From: JAWKIW01 sp046331175
GTDB taxonomy: Bacteria; Actinomycetota; Acidimicrobiia; Acidimicrobiales; Acidimicrobilacustridaceae
NCBI GenBank assembly: GCA_046331175.1
Contig: JAXLRI010000005.1
Location: 124,001-188,000 of the forward strand
Length of the DNA stretch: 64,000 nt
Direction: 5' to 3'
The notes under the pieces are model-generated. The model was given only the letters and a program-made list of their open reading frames with translations. It made no database searches and was not told where the DNA came from. Of the stretch, positions 24,550-33,514 are shown in pieces (the first letter of the stretch is position 1; each line of letters begins with the position of its first letter). A program made the translations under genes and the position numbers.

Positions 24550-27324
24550 GTGATCGCCGTCGGCAACGACCTTCGGCGCGACGACGGCATCGGGCCCGCC
24601 GTCGCCGCCCGCCTCCGTGAAGCCCTCCCTGCCGACGTCGGGCTCGTCGTCGTCGACGGCGAGCCCTCCCGCGTGGTGGACGCGTGGACCGGCACCGAGG
24701 TCGCCGTGGTCGTCGACGCCGTCCGCAGCACCGCGCCACCGGGGACCGTGCACCGGTTGCACGTCCACCCCGACGGTGACCCGATCCCCGCGGCCGGCCG
24801 AGGGGCGGCGTCCTCGCACGCCGCGGGCCTGGCCGAGGCCGTGGCGCTGGGACGGGCCTTGGGGCGGATGCCCGAGCGGCTGGTCGTGGTGGGCGTCGAG
24901 GTGGCCGAGGTGGGCGACGGACCCGGGCTGAGCGCCCGGGTCGCCGCTGCCGTCCCCGCCGCGGTGGAGGCGGTGCGGGCCGAGGTGGTCGACGCACCCG
25001 TGGTCGACGCACCCGTGGTCGAGGGAACGCCGGTCGAGGGAACGCTGGTCGAGGGACCGTCGGTCGAGGCGTGGCGGGTGCGGGTCGGTGGGATCGTCCA
25101 GGGGGTCGGCTTCCGGCCCTTCGTGTGGCGCCTTGCCGACCGCCTCGGCCTCCGTGGGTGGGTGCGCAACGGTCCCGCCGGGGTCGAGGTGCACGTCGAG
25201 GGCGCGCCGGCGGCGAGCCGCGCCTTCCTCGACGAGGTCGACCGGGAGGCGCCGCCGCCGGCCACCGTCACCTCCGTCGAGGTCGACCCGGCGCCCGTCC
25301 TGGGGTGCTCGGACTTCGTGGTCGCCGCCAGCGACACCGACGAGGGTCCCGGACCCCGGGGGGTGGTGCCGCCGGATCGTGCGCCCTGTGCCGCGTGCGC
25401 GTCCGAGGTGGTCGACGTCGGCGACCGTCGGCACGGCCACCCGTTCGCGTCGTGCACCGAGTGCGGGCCCCGCGCCACGATCATCGAGGACCTGCCCTAC
25501 GACCGGGCCCGCACGACGATGGCCCCGTTCCAACGGTGCCCTCGCTGCGAGGCCGAGTACCACGAACCGACCGATCGGCGGTTCCACGCCGAGCCCATCG
25601 CCTGCCCCGGGTGCGGTCCGCGCCTCGAGCTGATCGGTCGGGCCGGTGCCCCCCTCCCGGGGGAACCGGTGGTCGAGGCTGCTCGGATCATCACGAGCGG
25701 CGGGGTCGTCGCGGTGAAGGGCGTGGGGGGGTACCAGCTGGCCTGCGACGCCACCGATGAGGCGGCGGTGGCGTCGTTGCGGGAGCGCAAGCGTCGGCCC
25801 GACAAGCCGCTGGCCGTGCTCGTCGCCGACGAGGCGGCCGCCTCGCGCTGGGCCCGCCCCACGCCCGCGGAGCGGGCGCTCCTCGGCGATCCCGCCGCGC
25901 CGATCGTGCTGGTCGCGGGCGGCGATGACCTCGCTCCCTCGGTCGCGCCCGGCCACCGCCGGGTCGGGCTGGTCCTGCCGGCATCGCCGATGCACCTCCT
26001 GCTGGCTCGGGCGGTGGGCCGACCCGTCGTGCTCACCAGCGGGAACCGCAGCGAGGAGCCCATCGCCATCGACGACGCCGACGCCCTCGATCGCCTCGAC
26101 GGCATCGCCGACGCCTGGCTCCGCCACGATCGGCGCATCGCCGCCCGCGCCGACGACTCGGTCGCCGTGGTGCGGCGGGGGGCGCCAGCCGTGCTGCGCC
26201 GGGCCCGCGGCTTCGCTCCGGCCCCGATGCCGCTGGGCCGACGGGTCGACGGACCGGTGCTCGGGGTCGGCGGCGACCTGCAGGCGGCCTGGTGCGTCGT
26301 CGACGGGGACGAGGCCCACCCCGGTGCCCACGCGGGCGACCTCGACGACGAGCTGACCATCGTCGCGTGGCGGGCCGCCCTCGACCGCCACCTCCGACTG
26401 CGCGGGCACCGGCCGGTGCTCGTCGCCCGGGACCTCCACCCCGACCTGGCCAGCAGCCGGCTCGCCGAGCAGCTCGCCGCCGAGTGGGGGGTCCCGCTCG
26501 TGGCCGTCCAGCACCACCACGCCCACGTCGAAGCGGTCCGGGCCGAGCACGCCATCGGTGAGCCCGTGGTCGGCCTCGCCCTCGATGGCTTCGGTCTCGG
26601 CGCCGACGGCACGGCCTGGGGCGGCGAGGTGCTCGTCGTGTCCGACCAGGGGGCCAGGCGGGCCGGCCACCTGCGCACCGTCCCCCTGGTGGGCGGTGAC
26701 CGGGCGGTGCGCGAGCCGGTCCGGATGGCGCTCGCCCACGCCGCGGCCGCTGGCTGCGACGACGACGCCGCCGCCCTCCTCGGTGTCGAGGACGGCGTAC
26801 CCGCCACCGGTGCGGCCACCGGCGTCCCCACGTCGTCGGCCGGCCGGCTCTTCGATGCCGTCGCCGTCCTGTGCGGGATCTCCCCGAACCCCACCCACGA
26901 GGGCCAGCCGGCGATGCTGCTCGAGCAGCTCGCGGGGGGCGAGGTGGGCCACGTCCTGCCCCCGATGCCGGTCGACGATGGCGACGGTGGCGTGGTGATC
27001 GACCCTCGGCCCGTCGTGGGGGCGGTGGTGGCCGCTCGCCGCCACGGGGTGCCCGCCGGCGAGGTGGCTGCCGGCTTCCACGTCGCGCTGGCCGACGCGC
27101 TCGTCGCGGCGGCTGGCGCGGTGGCCTCGTCCCGTCGGCTCGACCACGTGTGCCTGGCCGGCGGGGTGTGGGCGAACGACCTGCTGGTCGACCGGGTCCA
27201 CGACGGCCTCGATCGCCTCGGCCTCGCCGTGCACCTCCCGCGCGCGGTGCCGCCCGGCGACGGCGGGCTCGCCCTGGGGCAGGCCGTCGTCGCGGCGCGC
27301 CGTGGGGCAGGATGGACCGCATGA
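24550..27324 (+). CDS. hypF: Fusion of hydrogenase maturation protease and HypF carbamoyltransferase
   Basis: One 924-residue frame with no stop between two enzymes. Residues 1-145 are a HyaD/HybD-type endopeptidase: IAVGNDLRRDDGIGP, then VVVDAVRS and SSHAAGL at the nickel-sensing acidic/His positions. A repeat-rich linker (about 146-172) follows. The rest is HypF: acylphosphatase domain (GGIVQGVGFRPFVWRLADRL), two zinc fingers (CAACASE/CTECGP; CPRCEAEY/CPGCGP), YrdC domain (GGVVAVKGVGGYQLACDAT) and Kae1-like domain (HHHAHVEAVRAEH). HypF makes the thiocarbamate for the CN ligands. An internal start in the linker could also yield separate HypF. Confidence 0.9.
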   Translation: MIAVGNDLRRDDGIGPAVAARLREALPADVGLVVVDGEPSRVVDAWTGTEVAVVVDAVRSTAPPGTVHRLHVHPDGDPIPAAGRGAASSHAAGLAEAVALGRALGRMPERLVVVGVEVAEVGDGPGLSARVAAAVPAAVEAVRAEVVDAPVVDAPVVEGTPVEGTLVEGPSVEAWRVRVGGIVQGVGFRPFVWRLADRLGLRGWVRNGPAGVEVHVEGAPAASRAFLDEVDREAPPPATVTSVEVDPAPVLGCSDFVVAASDTDEGPGPRGVVPPDRAPCAACASEVVDVGDRRHGHPFASCTECGPRATIIEDLPYDRARTTMAPFQRCPRCEAEYHEPTDRRFHAEPIACPGCGPRLELIGRAGAPLPGEPVVEAARIITSGGVVAVKGVGGYQLACDATDEAAVASLRERKRRPDKPLAVLVADEAAASRWARPTPAERALLGDPAAPIVLVAGGDDLAPSVAPGHRRVGLVLPASPMHLLLARAVGRPVVLTSGNRSEEPIAIDDADALDRLDGIADAWLRHDRRIAARADDSVAVVRRGAPAVLRRARGFAPAPMPLGRRVDGPVLGVGGDLQAAWCVVDGDEAHPGAHAGDLDDELTIVAWRAALDRHLRLRGHRPVLVARDLHPDLASSRLAEQLAAEWGVPLVAVQHHHAHVEAVRAEHAIGEPVVGLALDGFGLGADGTAWGGEVLVVSDQGARRAGHLRTVPLVGGDRAVREPVRMALAHAAAAGCDDDAAALLGVEDGVPATGAATGVPTSSAGRLFDAVAVLCGISPNPTHEGQPAMLLEQLAGGEVGHVLPPMPVDDGDGGVVIDPRPVVGAVVAARRHGVPAGEVAAGFHVALADALVAAAGAVASSRRLDHVCLAGGVWANDLLVDRVHDGLDRLGLAVHLPRAVPPGDGGLALGQAVVAARRGAGWTA
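24985..25066 (+). repeat. Coding repeats in the protease-HypF linker
   Basis: GTGGTCGACGCACCC occurs twice in tandem (24985-24999, 25000-25014), then about three 12-15-nt units built on GTCGAGGGAACG. They encode VVDAPVVDAPVVEGTPVEG, a flexible hinge. Confidence 0.75.
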
Positions 27325-27343
27325 CCAGCGGGAGGGGCGAGCC

Positions 27344-27580
27344 GTGTGCCTCGGCGTGCCGGGCCAGGTGACGTCGATCGACGACGCGGCCGCGCTGGCG
27401 ACCGGCATCGTCGACTTCGGCGGCGCCCGGCGCGAGGTCTGCCTCGCGTTCGTCCCGGAGGTCCAGGTCGGCGACCACGTCCTCGTCCACGTCGGGTTCG
27501 CCCTCAGCGTCCTCGATCCCGACGACGCCGCCCGCACCCGGGCCCTCCTGGCCGAGATCGGTGCCGTGGACGATCCGTGA
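27344..27580 (+). CDS. hypC: Hydrogenase assembly chaperone HypC
   Basis: 78 residues beginning (V/M)CLGVPGQV; the essential second-position Cys is in place only if the GTG at 27344 is used, and GGGAGGGG 6-7 nt upstream supports that. HypC carries the Fe(CN)2CO unit with HypD to the large subunit. Its stop overlaps the hypD ATG (TGATG). Confidence 0.94.
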   Translation: MCLGVPGQVTSIDDAAALATGIVDFGGARREVCLAFVPEVQVGDHVLVHVGFALSVLDPDDAARTRALLAEIGAVDDP

Positions 27581-28674
27581 TGCGCCTCGACCGGTCCCAG
27601 GAGCCGGCGGCGGTGGCGGCGCTCGCCCGCGCCATCGGCGAACGGGTCACCCGTCCCTGGACGGTGATGGAGGTGTGCGGCGGGCAGACCCACACCTTCG
27701 TCCGCCAGGGCCTCGACCAGCTCCTCCCGCCCGAGCTGGAGATCGTCCACGGTCCCGGCTGCCCCGTGTGCGTGACCCCGATCGAGGTCATCGACCACGC
27801 CCTGGAGATCGCCCGCCGGCCGGGCGTCGTGCTGTGCTCGTTCGGGGACATGCTCCGGGTCCCCGGGTCGCGAGACGACCTGCTCCGGGCCCGCGCCGAG
27901 GGCGCCGACGTGCGGGTCGTCTACTCGCCGATCGACGTGGTGCGGTTGGCGGTCGCCGAGCCCGACCGCGAGGTCGTGTTCCTCGCCGTCGGCTTCGAGA
28001 CGACGGCGCCCGCGGTGGCGGCGGCGGTGCTCGAGGCCGCCCGCCTCGGGCTGGCCAACCTGTCCGTGCTCGTCGCCCACGTGCTGGTGCCGCCGGCGCT
28101 GCAGGCGGTGCTGGAGGCGCCCGACAACCGGGTGCAGGGCTTCCTCGGCCCGGGCCACGTCTGCACGGTCGTGGGCTGGGTCGACTACGAGCCCATCGCC
28201 CGACAGCACCGCGTCCCGATCGTCGTGACGGGCTTCGAGCCGACCGACCTGCTGGAGGGCCTGCTCCTGCTCGTCGCCCAGCTGGAGGACGGCCGGCACG
28301 AGGTCGAGAACCAGTACGGGCGGGCCGCCCGACGGCTGGGCAACGAAGCGGCGCAGCGCGCCGTCGGCGAGGTGTTCGAGCCCGTCGATCGGTCCTGGCG
28401 CGGGCTCGGGGTCCTCCCCGCCTCGGGCTTCGGTCTGCGGGCGTCGTACGCCGCCTTCGACGCCGCGCTGCGGTACCCGAGGGAAGGTCAGCCCGCTCCC
28501 GAGTCCACGGACTGCCAGGCCGGGCTCGTCCTCCAGGGCCGCCTCCGCCCCGACGAGTGCGCGGCCTTCGGATCGGCCTGCACGCCCGAACACCCCCTCG
28601 GCGCGCCGATGGTCTCCACCGAGGGCGCGTGCGCGGCCTACCACGCCGCCGGCCGAGGCCAGGTGGCTCGGTGA
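27580..28674 (+). CDS. hypD: Hydrogenase Fe-ligand assembly protein HypD
   Basis: 364 residues with all HypD marks: MEVCGGQTHTF, HGPGCPVCVTP, CSFGDMLRVPGS, FETTAPA, GPGHVCTVVG, and the C-terminal Cys of the [4Fe-4S] site (TDCQAG, CAAFGSACTPEHPLGAPMVS). It is the scaffold where cyanide and CO are attached to iron with HypC and HypE. The 3' end overlaps hypE (GTGA). Confidence 0.96.
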   Translation: MRLDRSQEPAAVAALARAIGERVTRPWTVMEVCGGQTHTFVRQGLDQLLPPELEIVHGPGCPVCVTPIEVIDHALEIARRPGVVLCSFGDMLRVPGSRDDLLRARAEGADVRVVYSPIDVVRLAVAEPDREVVFLAVGFETTAPAVAAAVLEAARLGLANLSVLVAHVLVPPALQAVLEAPDNRVQGFLGPGHVCTVVGWVDYEPIARQHRVPIVVTGFEPTDLLEGLLLLVAQLEDGRHEVENQYGRAARRLGNEAAQRAVGEVFEPVDRSWRGLGVLPASGFGLRASYAAFDAALRYPREGQPAPESTDCQAGLVLQGRLRPDECAAFGSACTPEHPLGAPMVSTEGACAAYHAAGRGQVAR

Positions 28675-29732
28675 CCGACCCGGGTGGCGCCGTCGGCCCG
28701 TCCTGCCCGGTGCCGGTCGAGCCCGGAGCGCGGGTGCAGCTCGGCCACGGCAGCGGCGGGCGGCTCTCCGCCGACCTGCTGGCGTCGGTGTTCCTCGCCC
28801 ACCTCGACGACCCCGAGCTGGGTCGGTTGGCCGACGCCGCGCTGCTCACCGTCGCCGATGGCCGGCTGGCGTTCACCACCGACGCCTACGTGGTCCGCCC
28901 GCCCGTGTTCCCCGGAGGCGACATCGGGTCGCTGGCCGTGCACGGGACCGTGAACGACCTGGCGATGATGGGGGCGGTGCCGCGCTGGATGACGGCCGCC
29001 TTCGTCCTCGAGGAGGGCTTCCCGCTCGACGACCTCGATCGCCTGGTGGCGTCGATGGCCCGGGCGGCCGGCGAGGCCGGGGTCCGGCTGGTCGCCGGCG
29101 ACACCAAGGTGGTCGAGCGGGGGAGCGCCGACGGGATCTTCGTGACGACGAGCGGGGTGGGGGTGGTCCCCGCCGGTCGGGAGGTCGGCCCCGAGCGGAT
29201 CCGGCCGGGGGACCAGGTGCTGCTGAGCGGCCCGGTCGGCACCCACGGCGTCGCCGTCCTCGCCGCCCGGGGCGAGCTCGACGTTGCGGTCGACGTCGTC
29301 TCCGACAGCGCCCCCCTCCACCAGCTCGTCGAAGCGGTCTGCGCCGCCGGCGACGTCCGGGCCCTGCGGGACGTGACCCGCGGTGGGCTGGCCGCGGTCA
29401 GCAACGAGCTGGCCCGGTCGTCGGGGGTGCGGCTGGTGCTCGACGAGGCCGCGGTGCCCGTGCTCGATCCCGTGCGCCGGGTGTGCGACGTCTTCGGCCT
29501 CGACCCGCTGCACCTCGCGGGCGAGGGCGTGTGCCTGCTCGCGGTGGCCCCCGACGACGCCGAGGCCGTGCTGGCGGCCGCCCGCTCGCTGCCGATCGGG
29601 GCCGACGCCGCCGTCGTCGGCGTCGCCGAGCCGCCTGTCGCCGGCCCCGCTCCGGTGGCGCTGCGCACGCGGTTCGGGACCCACCGCCCGCTCCTCGTCC
29701 CGACCACCGACCCGCTGCCCCGCATCTGCTGA
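28671..29732 (+). CDS. hypE: Hydrogenase cyanide-ligand enzyme HypE
   Basis: 353 residues, PurM-like ATPase. LGHGSGGRLSADLL, FTTDAYVVRP, GTVNDLAMMGA and VAGDTKVVERG are the nucleotide/active-site segments. It ends in PRIC, the C-terminal Cys that is carbamoylated by HypF and dehydrated to thiocyanate. Last gene of the operon. hypA and hypB, needed for nickel insertion, do not follow. Confidence 0.96.
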   Translation: MTDPGGAVGPSCPVPVEPGARVQLGHGSGGRLSADLLASVFLAHLDDPELGRLADAALLTVADGRLAFTTDAYVVRPPVFPGGDIGSLAVHGTVNDLAMMGAVPRWMTAAFVLEEGFPLDDLDRLVASMARAAGEAGVRLVAGDTKVVERGSADGIFVTTSGVGVVPAGREVGPERIRPGDQVLLSGPVGTHGVAVLAARGELDVAVDVVSDSAPLHQLVEAVCAAGDVRALRDVTRGGLAAVSNELARSSGVRLVLDEAAVPVLDPVRRVCDVFGLDPLHLAGEGVCLLAVAPDDAEAVLAAARSLPIGADAAVVGVAEPPVAGPAPVALRTRFGTHRPLLVPTTDPLPRIC

Positions 29733-29773
29733 GCTCGGAGGTCGGGGTCGGGTCGGTCCGGAGCGGGGCGTCG

Positions 29774-31201
29774 TCAGACGCCGGAGACGGCCTGGAGCCG
29801 GCCGTCTTCGATGGCGGCCAGCAGCCGGCTGTGGTCCTCGGCGTTGGTATCGGCGTAGGCCGAGGCGAAGGTGGCCACCGCGTCCTCGAACGTGGGGTCG
29901 TCGCCGAGGTAGGCGGCGATCGCGACCCGGTCGCCCGACCGGGCGTGGCCCCGTGCGAGCGTCCACCCGCACGCCTCGCCGTAGACCCGGAGGCCCTTGG
30001 CGGTGAGGTTGGCCACCTCGATCGAGGCCTTGCCGTCCCACAGCTGGCGCACGTAGAAGTCGTGCATGCGGCCGTCGAGCGCCTGGAGGCGGTAGTAGCC
30101 GAGCAGGTGGTCCGAGGCCGTCTGCATCAGGCGCTGGCCCTCGACGACCCGGCGACCCTGGTTGTCGTAGGGGACCCGTCCGGCGTAGGGCGCCAGCACC
30201 GACTGCTGGGCCTCCTTCAGCTGCAGCACCAGCGGATCGTGGTCGTCGCGGCCGATGAGCAGCACGACCCAGGCGCGCGTGCCGACGCTGCCCACCCCGA
30301 CCACCTTCCGGGCCATGTGGACGAAGCGGTACTGCTCGACCAGCACCCGACGGTCGGCCGGCAGGCTCTCGCGGTACTGGTGCAAGAAGCCGCGGATGAC
30401 GTCGACGTAGCGGGCCCGAGCGTCGGAGTCGAGCAGGTCCTCGATCGGGACCAGGACGGGCGGCCGGCTGGCGAAGCGGGCGCCGTCGGCCTCGCCGTCG
30501 ACGAGGCGGTCGAAGGCGCGCATGTGGTCGCGGCGCAGCGCCTGGCGGATCCGCCGTTCGGCCTCGTCGCCGGCTCGCCGCCCGCCCAGCTCGCGCAGGC
30601 GCGACGCCAGGTCCTCGGCGGGCAGGTGGGTATACCAGACGTCGACGTTGCGGTCACCGGCGAACCCGAGCATCGCCTCGCGGTAGGACCGCACGCTGGC
30701 GACCACCGCCTTGTGGCGATCACCCGATGACAGCGCCAGGTCGCGGCCGGCGATCTCGATGCTGGCGGCCAGTCGCTTGACGTCCCAGTCGATCGGGCCG
30801 GGCAGCGTCTCGTCGAAGTCGTTGAGCCCGAAGACCAGATGGCGCTCCGGCGTCTCGAAGATGCCGAAGTTGCACAGGTGGGCGTCGCCGCACAGCTGGG
30901 AGCGCAGGTCGGTCGTGGGGGTGCACGCCAGGTCGGCGGCCATGATGGCGGCGCCGCCCCGGTAGAAGGCGAACGCCGATGCCGCCATGCGGCCGTGGCG
31001 GATCGGGATGAGCTCGGGCACCCGCTCGCCGGCCTGGGCGGTCAGGACGTCGACCGGATCGGCTCGGTCGGGAGCGGGAGCCCACTCGGCGTGGCGCTCG
31101 AGCGGGACGACGACGCGGTGGCTGCGCCCGTGGGCCTCGCGCTCGGCGAGGCTGGCGCGGGGCAGGTACTCGGGATCGGGGAGCGGCGAGGGGGCGCTCA
31201 T
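29774..31201 (-). CDS. DUF2252 protein
   Basis: 475 residues. Recognised by RHGRMAASAFAFYRGGAAIM, LCGDAHLCNFGIF and FGLNDFDETLPGPIDWDVKR, the conserved core of DUF2252. The fold is thought to be related to aminoglycoside-phosphotransferase-like kinases (the GDAHLCNFG and NDFDET pieces mimic catalytic and metal loops), but no reaction is established. Convergent with hypE (41 nt between stops) and so not part of the hydrogenase operon. Confidence 0.9.
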   Translation of the reverse strand: MSAPSPLPDPEYLPRASLAEREAHGRSHRVVVPLERHAEWAPAPDRADPVDVLTAQAGERVPELIPIRHGRMAASAFAFYRGGAAIMAADLACTPTTDLRSQLCGDAHLCNFGIFETPERHLVFGLNDFDETLPGPIDWDVKRLAASIEIAGRDLALSSGDRHKAVVASVRSYREAMLGFAGDRNVDVWYTHLPAEDLASRLRELGGRRAGDEAERRIRQALRRDHMRAFDRLVDGEADGARFASRPPVLVPIEDLLDSDARARYVDVIRGFLHQYRESLPADRRVLVEQYRFVHMARKVVGVGSVGTRAWVVLLIGRDDHDPLVLQLKEAQQSVLAPYAGRVPYDNQGRRVVEGQRLMQTASDHLLGYYRLQALDGRMHDFYVRQLWDGKASIEVANLTAKGLRVYGEACGWTLARGHARSGDRVAIAAYLGDDPTFEDAVATFASAYADTNAEDHSRLLAAIEDGRLQAVSGV

Positions 31202-31532
31202 CGACGGCCGTCCTCGTGTCGTGGGCCGCGCGGGCCTGGTCGTGTGGTCGAGAGCCCCATTGCCGCTGCCTCCGTCGCCGGCCCGCCGTCGTCCCCGCCG
31301 AGGGCGCCACTGTAGGCAGCGCACCGCTGGAGGTCGGCACCCGACGTCCCTCGTCGCGGACGGCGCCATGGTCGCCCGGCGAGGTCGCCGGCGCAGCCGC
31401 AGCCTCGGGCGGGGTCGCCGACCGTGCCTCGGACGGGGTCACCAGCCGACCCCAGCGACCCGGCGTCGTGCCGACGGTGCAGGCCGAGCGTGTGGGAGGG
31501 TGACGGTCGGCGGTCGATGAGACGGGGGAGCG

Positions 31533-33476
31533 GTGGTAGCAGCGGTCCGACCACGGGGAACCGACCACAGCAGGCACCCATCCTCGCCGACCTGGCGGCA
31601 GCGAGGGTCGTCCGCCTCGTGGTTCGCCCTGCTCGCCGTGCTCGTGCTCGCGCTCGTCACCGCGGCACCGGGCGCCTCGCCGGCGTCGGCGGCCACGGCG
31701 GCGTTCGTCGCCACCCCGACGCCCACCTGTGCCGTGCCCACCGACTGCCGGCTGTGGGAGGCCGGTCGAGCGGTCGGCGTGCACGTCGGCATGGCGAGCT
31801 CCAACGGCACGGCCCAGCACCGGGCCGCCCTGCTCGCCGAGTCCGACACCGTCGTGAACCACGAGCTGTCCTGGTCGGGCATCGAGCCCGACCGCGGCGT
31901 GTGGGACTTCACCAAGGCCGACGAGAACCACCAGTTCGCCGTCGACCACCACCTGTTCGAGGTGGGCATGCACTTCGCCTGGGACCAGGCGATCGTCGAC
32001 GACCTGCCCGGCTGGGTCACCGCCATCACCGACCCCGACGAGCTGCGGGCCGTGCTGCGCCAACGGGCGAAGGTCATCTTCGGCCGCTACCCGACCCTCG
32101 GGCGCATCGACGTGATCAACGAGCCGTTCGAGACGCTCGGCTCCAACCTCGTCCGCAACCACTTCCTCGACGTGCTCGGCCCGGACTACGTCGACCAGCT
32201 GTTCTCGATCGTCGAAGCCGAAGCTCCGCCGTCGGTGCAGCTGATGGTCAACGAGGGCGGCATCGAGTACCAGCCGGCCAAGGCCGACGCCCTGGTGGCG
32301 CTGGTCGCCGACCTGAAGGCCCGCGGCCACCGCCTCGACGCCGTCGGCCTGCAGACCCACCTGTCGGTCGGCGAGCCCGACTGGGACCTCCTGCGAACCA
32401 CCATGCAGCGCCTGGCCGCGCTCGGCACCCATCCGTTCATCTCCGAGGTCGACGTGCCGGTGGCGCCGTCGCTGCCCGATCGCTTCGCCGTGCAGGCCGA
32501 GCGCTACCGGCGGGTCGTGCAGGTCTGCCTGATGGTGCCGGCCTGCGACATGGTCGACGTGTGGGGCGTGAGCGACGCGTCCACCTGGTACGACTGGGGC
32601 CTCGAGCCCGGCCTCGACCCGCTGCTGCTCGACCGCTCCTACCGGCCCAAGCCCGCCTACGAGGCGTTCCGGTCGGCGCTGCTCGGCGGCCGGCTGGCAC
32701 CGGCAGCAATCCCGGGGGTGTCGCCGTCGGTGCGGACCTCGGGTGACGAGGACCTCACCTACTCGCTGGCCTGCCGTCCGACCGCCGCCTTCACCGAGGT
32801 CGGTTACGGCGAGCTGGCCCACGTGGCCGACCTCTTCCTCAGCGGCAACGCCGTGCGCCTGCCCGTGCCCGTGCACCTGCGCTGGTCCACCGCGGTGCCC
32901 GGTGACGGGGCGATCGCCTACGACGCGTCGGCGTCGATCGACGTGTCGACGATGGTGCAGCGCTATCGGATCGAGACTGCCCGGCCCGCCATCGGCCTCG
33001 GCGGCCACCTCGACCTGATCGACACCGTGTGGCTGCGCTTCGCGGCGAGCGACGTGGGCCTGGCCTTCGACGCGCCCGCCGGCGGAGCCGTGGTCGACGC
33101 CACGCCGTTGGCCGGCTCGACGGCGATCTCGTCGCCTCCCACCGCCGTCACGTTCTCGATCCCCGAGGCCGTCGGCGACACCCGCGCGCCGGGTCCGCCG
33201 GTCGCGGTCGGAGGGTCGTGGCGGGTGCAGCCAGCTTCTTCGTCGTCACCGTCCACCGCCGTGCTGGGCCCTCCCCGCCTGGCCTTCGGCGTCGACATCC
33301 AGCTCGGCGTCGTCTTCCAGGGCCTGTCCGTCTCCGGCGGCGTGCAGGGCCACCTCGCCTGCACCGCCGAGGCGGTCGTGCCCGAAGCCGCCACCGCCGT
33401 CGACGCCGCCACCGCCTCGGCCGTGGTCCCGGCGGCAGGGCCGGGTTCGACGGTCACCCCCGCCTTCACCGGCTGA
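31533..33476 (+). CDS. Secreted GH10-like glycoside hydrolase
   Basis: 647 residues. The Sec signal is FALLAVLVLALVTAAPGASP...ASA. The catalytic barrel covers roughly residues 65-385: NHELSWSGIEPDRGVWDF, RIDVINEPFE (acid/base Glu) and HPFISEVDVPV (nucleophile Glu) match GH10 endo-xylanases, and WGVSDASTWYDWG near the barrel end. The C-terminal ~250 residues are beta-rich with a few Cys and an Ala/Thr/Pro tail; I do not recognise them as a carbohydrate-binding family. GTG start with GGGGGAG just upstream. Confidence 0.82.
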   Translation: MVAAVRPRGTDHSRHPSSPTWRQRGSSASWFALLAVLVLALVTAAPGASPASAATAAFVATPTPTCAVPTDCRLWEAGRAVGVHVGMASSNGTAQHRAALLAESDTVVNHELSWSGIEPDRGVWDFTKADENHQFAVDHHLFEVGMHFAWDQAIVDDLPGWVTAITDPDELRAVLRQRAKVIFGRYPTLGRIDVINEPFETLGSNLVRNHFLDVLGPDYVDQLFSIVEAEAPPSVQLMVNEGGIEYQPAKADALVALVADLKARGHRLDAVGLQTHLSVGEPDWDLLRTTMQRLAALGTHPFISEVDVPVAPSLPDRFAVQAERYRRVVQVCLMVPACDMVDVWGVSDASTWYDWGLEPGLDPLLLDRSYRPKPAYEAFRSALLGGRLAPAAIPGVSPSVRTSGDEDLTYSLACRPTAAFTEVGYGELAHVADLFLSGNAVRLPVPVHLRWSTAVPGDGAIAYDASASIDVSTMVQRYRIETARPAIGLGGHLDLIDTVWLRFAASDVGLAFDAPAGGAVVDATPLAGSTAISSPPTAVTFSIPEAVGDTRAPGPPVAVGGSWRVQPASSSSPSTAVLGPPRLAFGVDIQLGVVFQGLSVSGGVQGHLACTAEAVVPEAATAVDAATASAVVPAAGPGSTVTPAFTG

Positions 33477-33514
33477 TGTGTGTTCGGGGCGCGGCCGGTT
33501 CAGGCGGTCGGCTG

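Noticed and set aside
24244..28644. 1466-codon open frame on the minus strand antisense to the hyp genes
   Set aside because: Same GC artefact; low-complexity Asp/Gly/His-rich product, and the plus strand genes are unmistakable.
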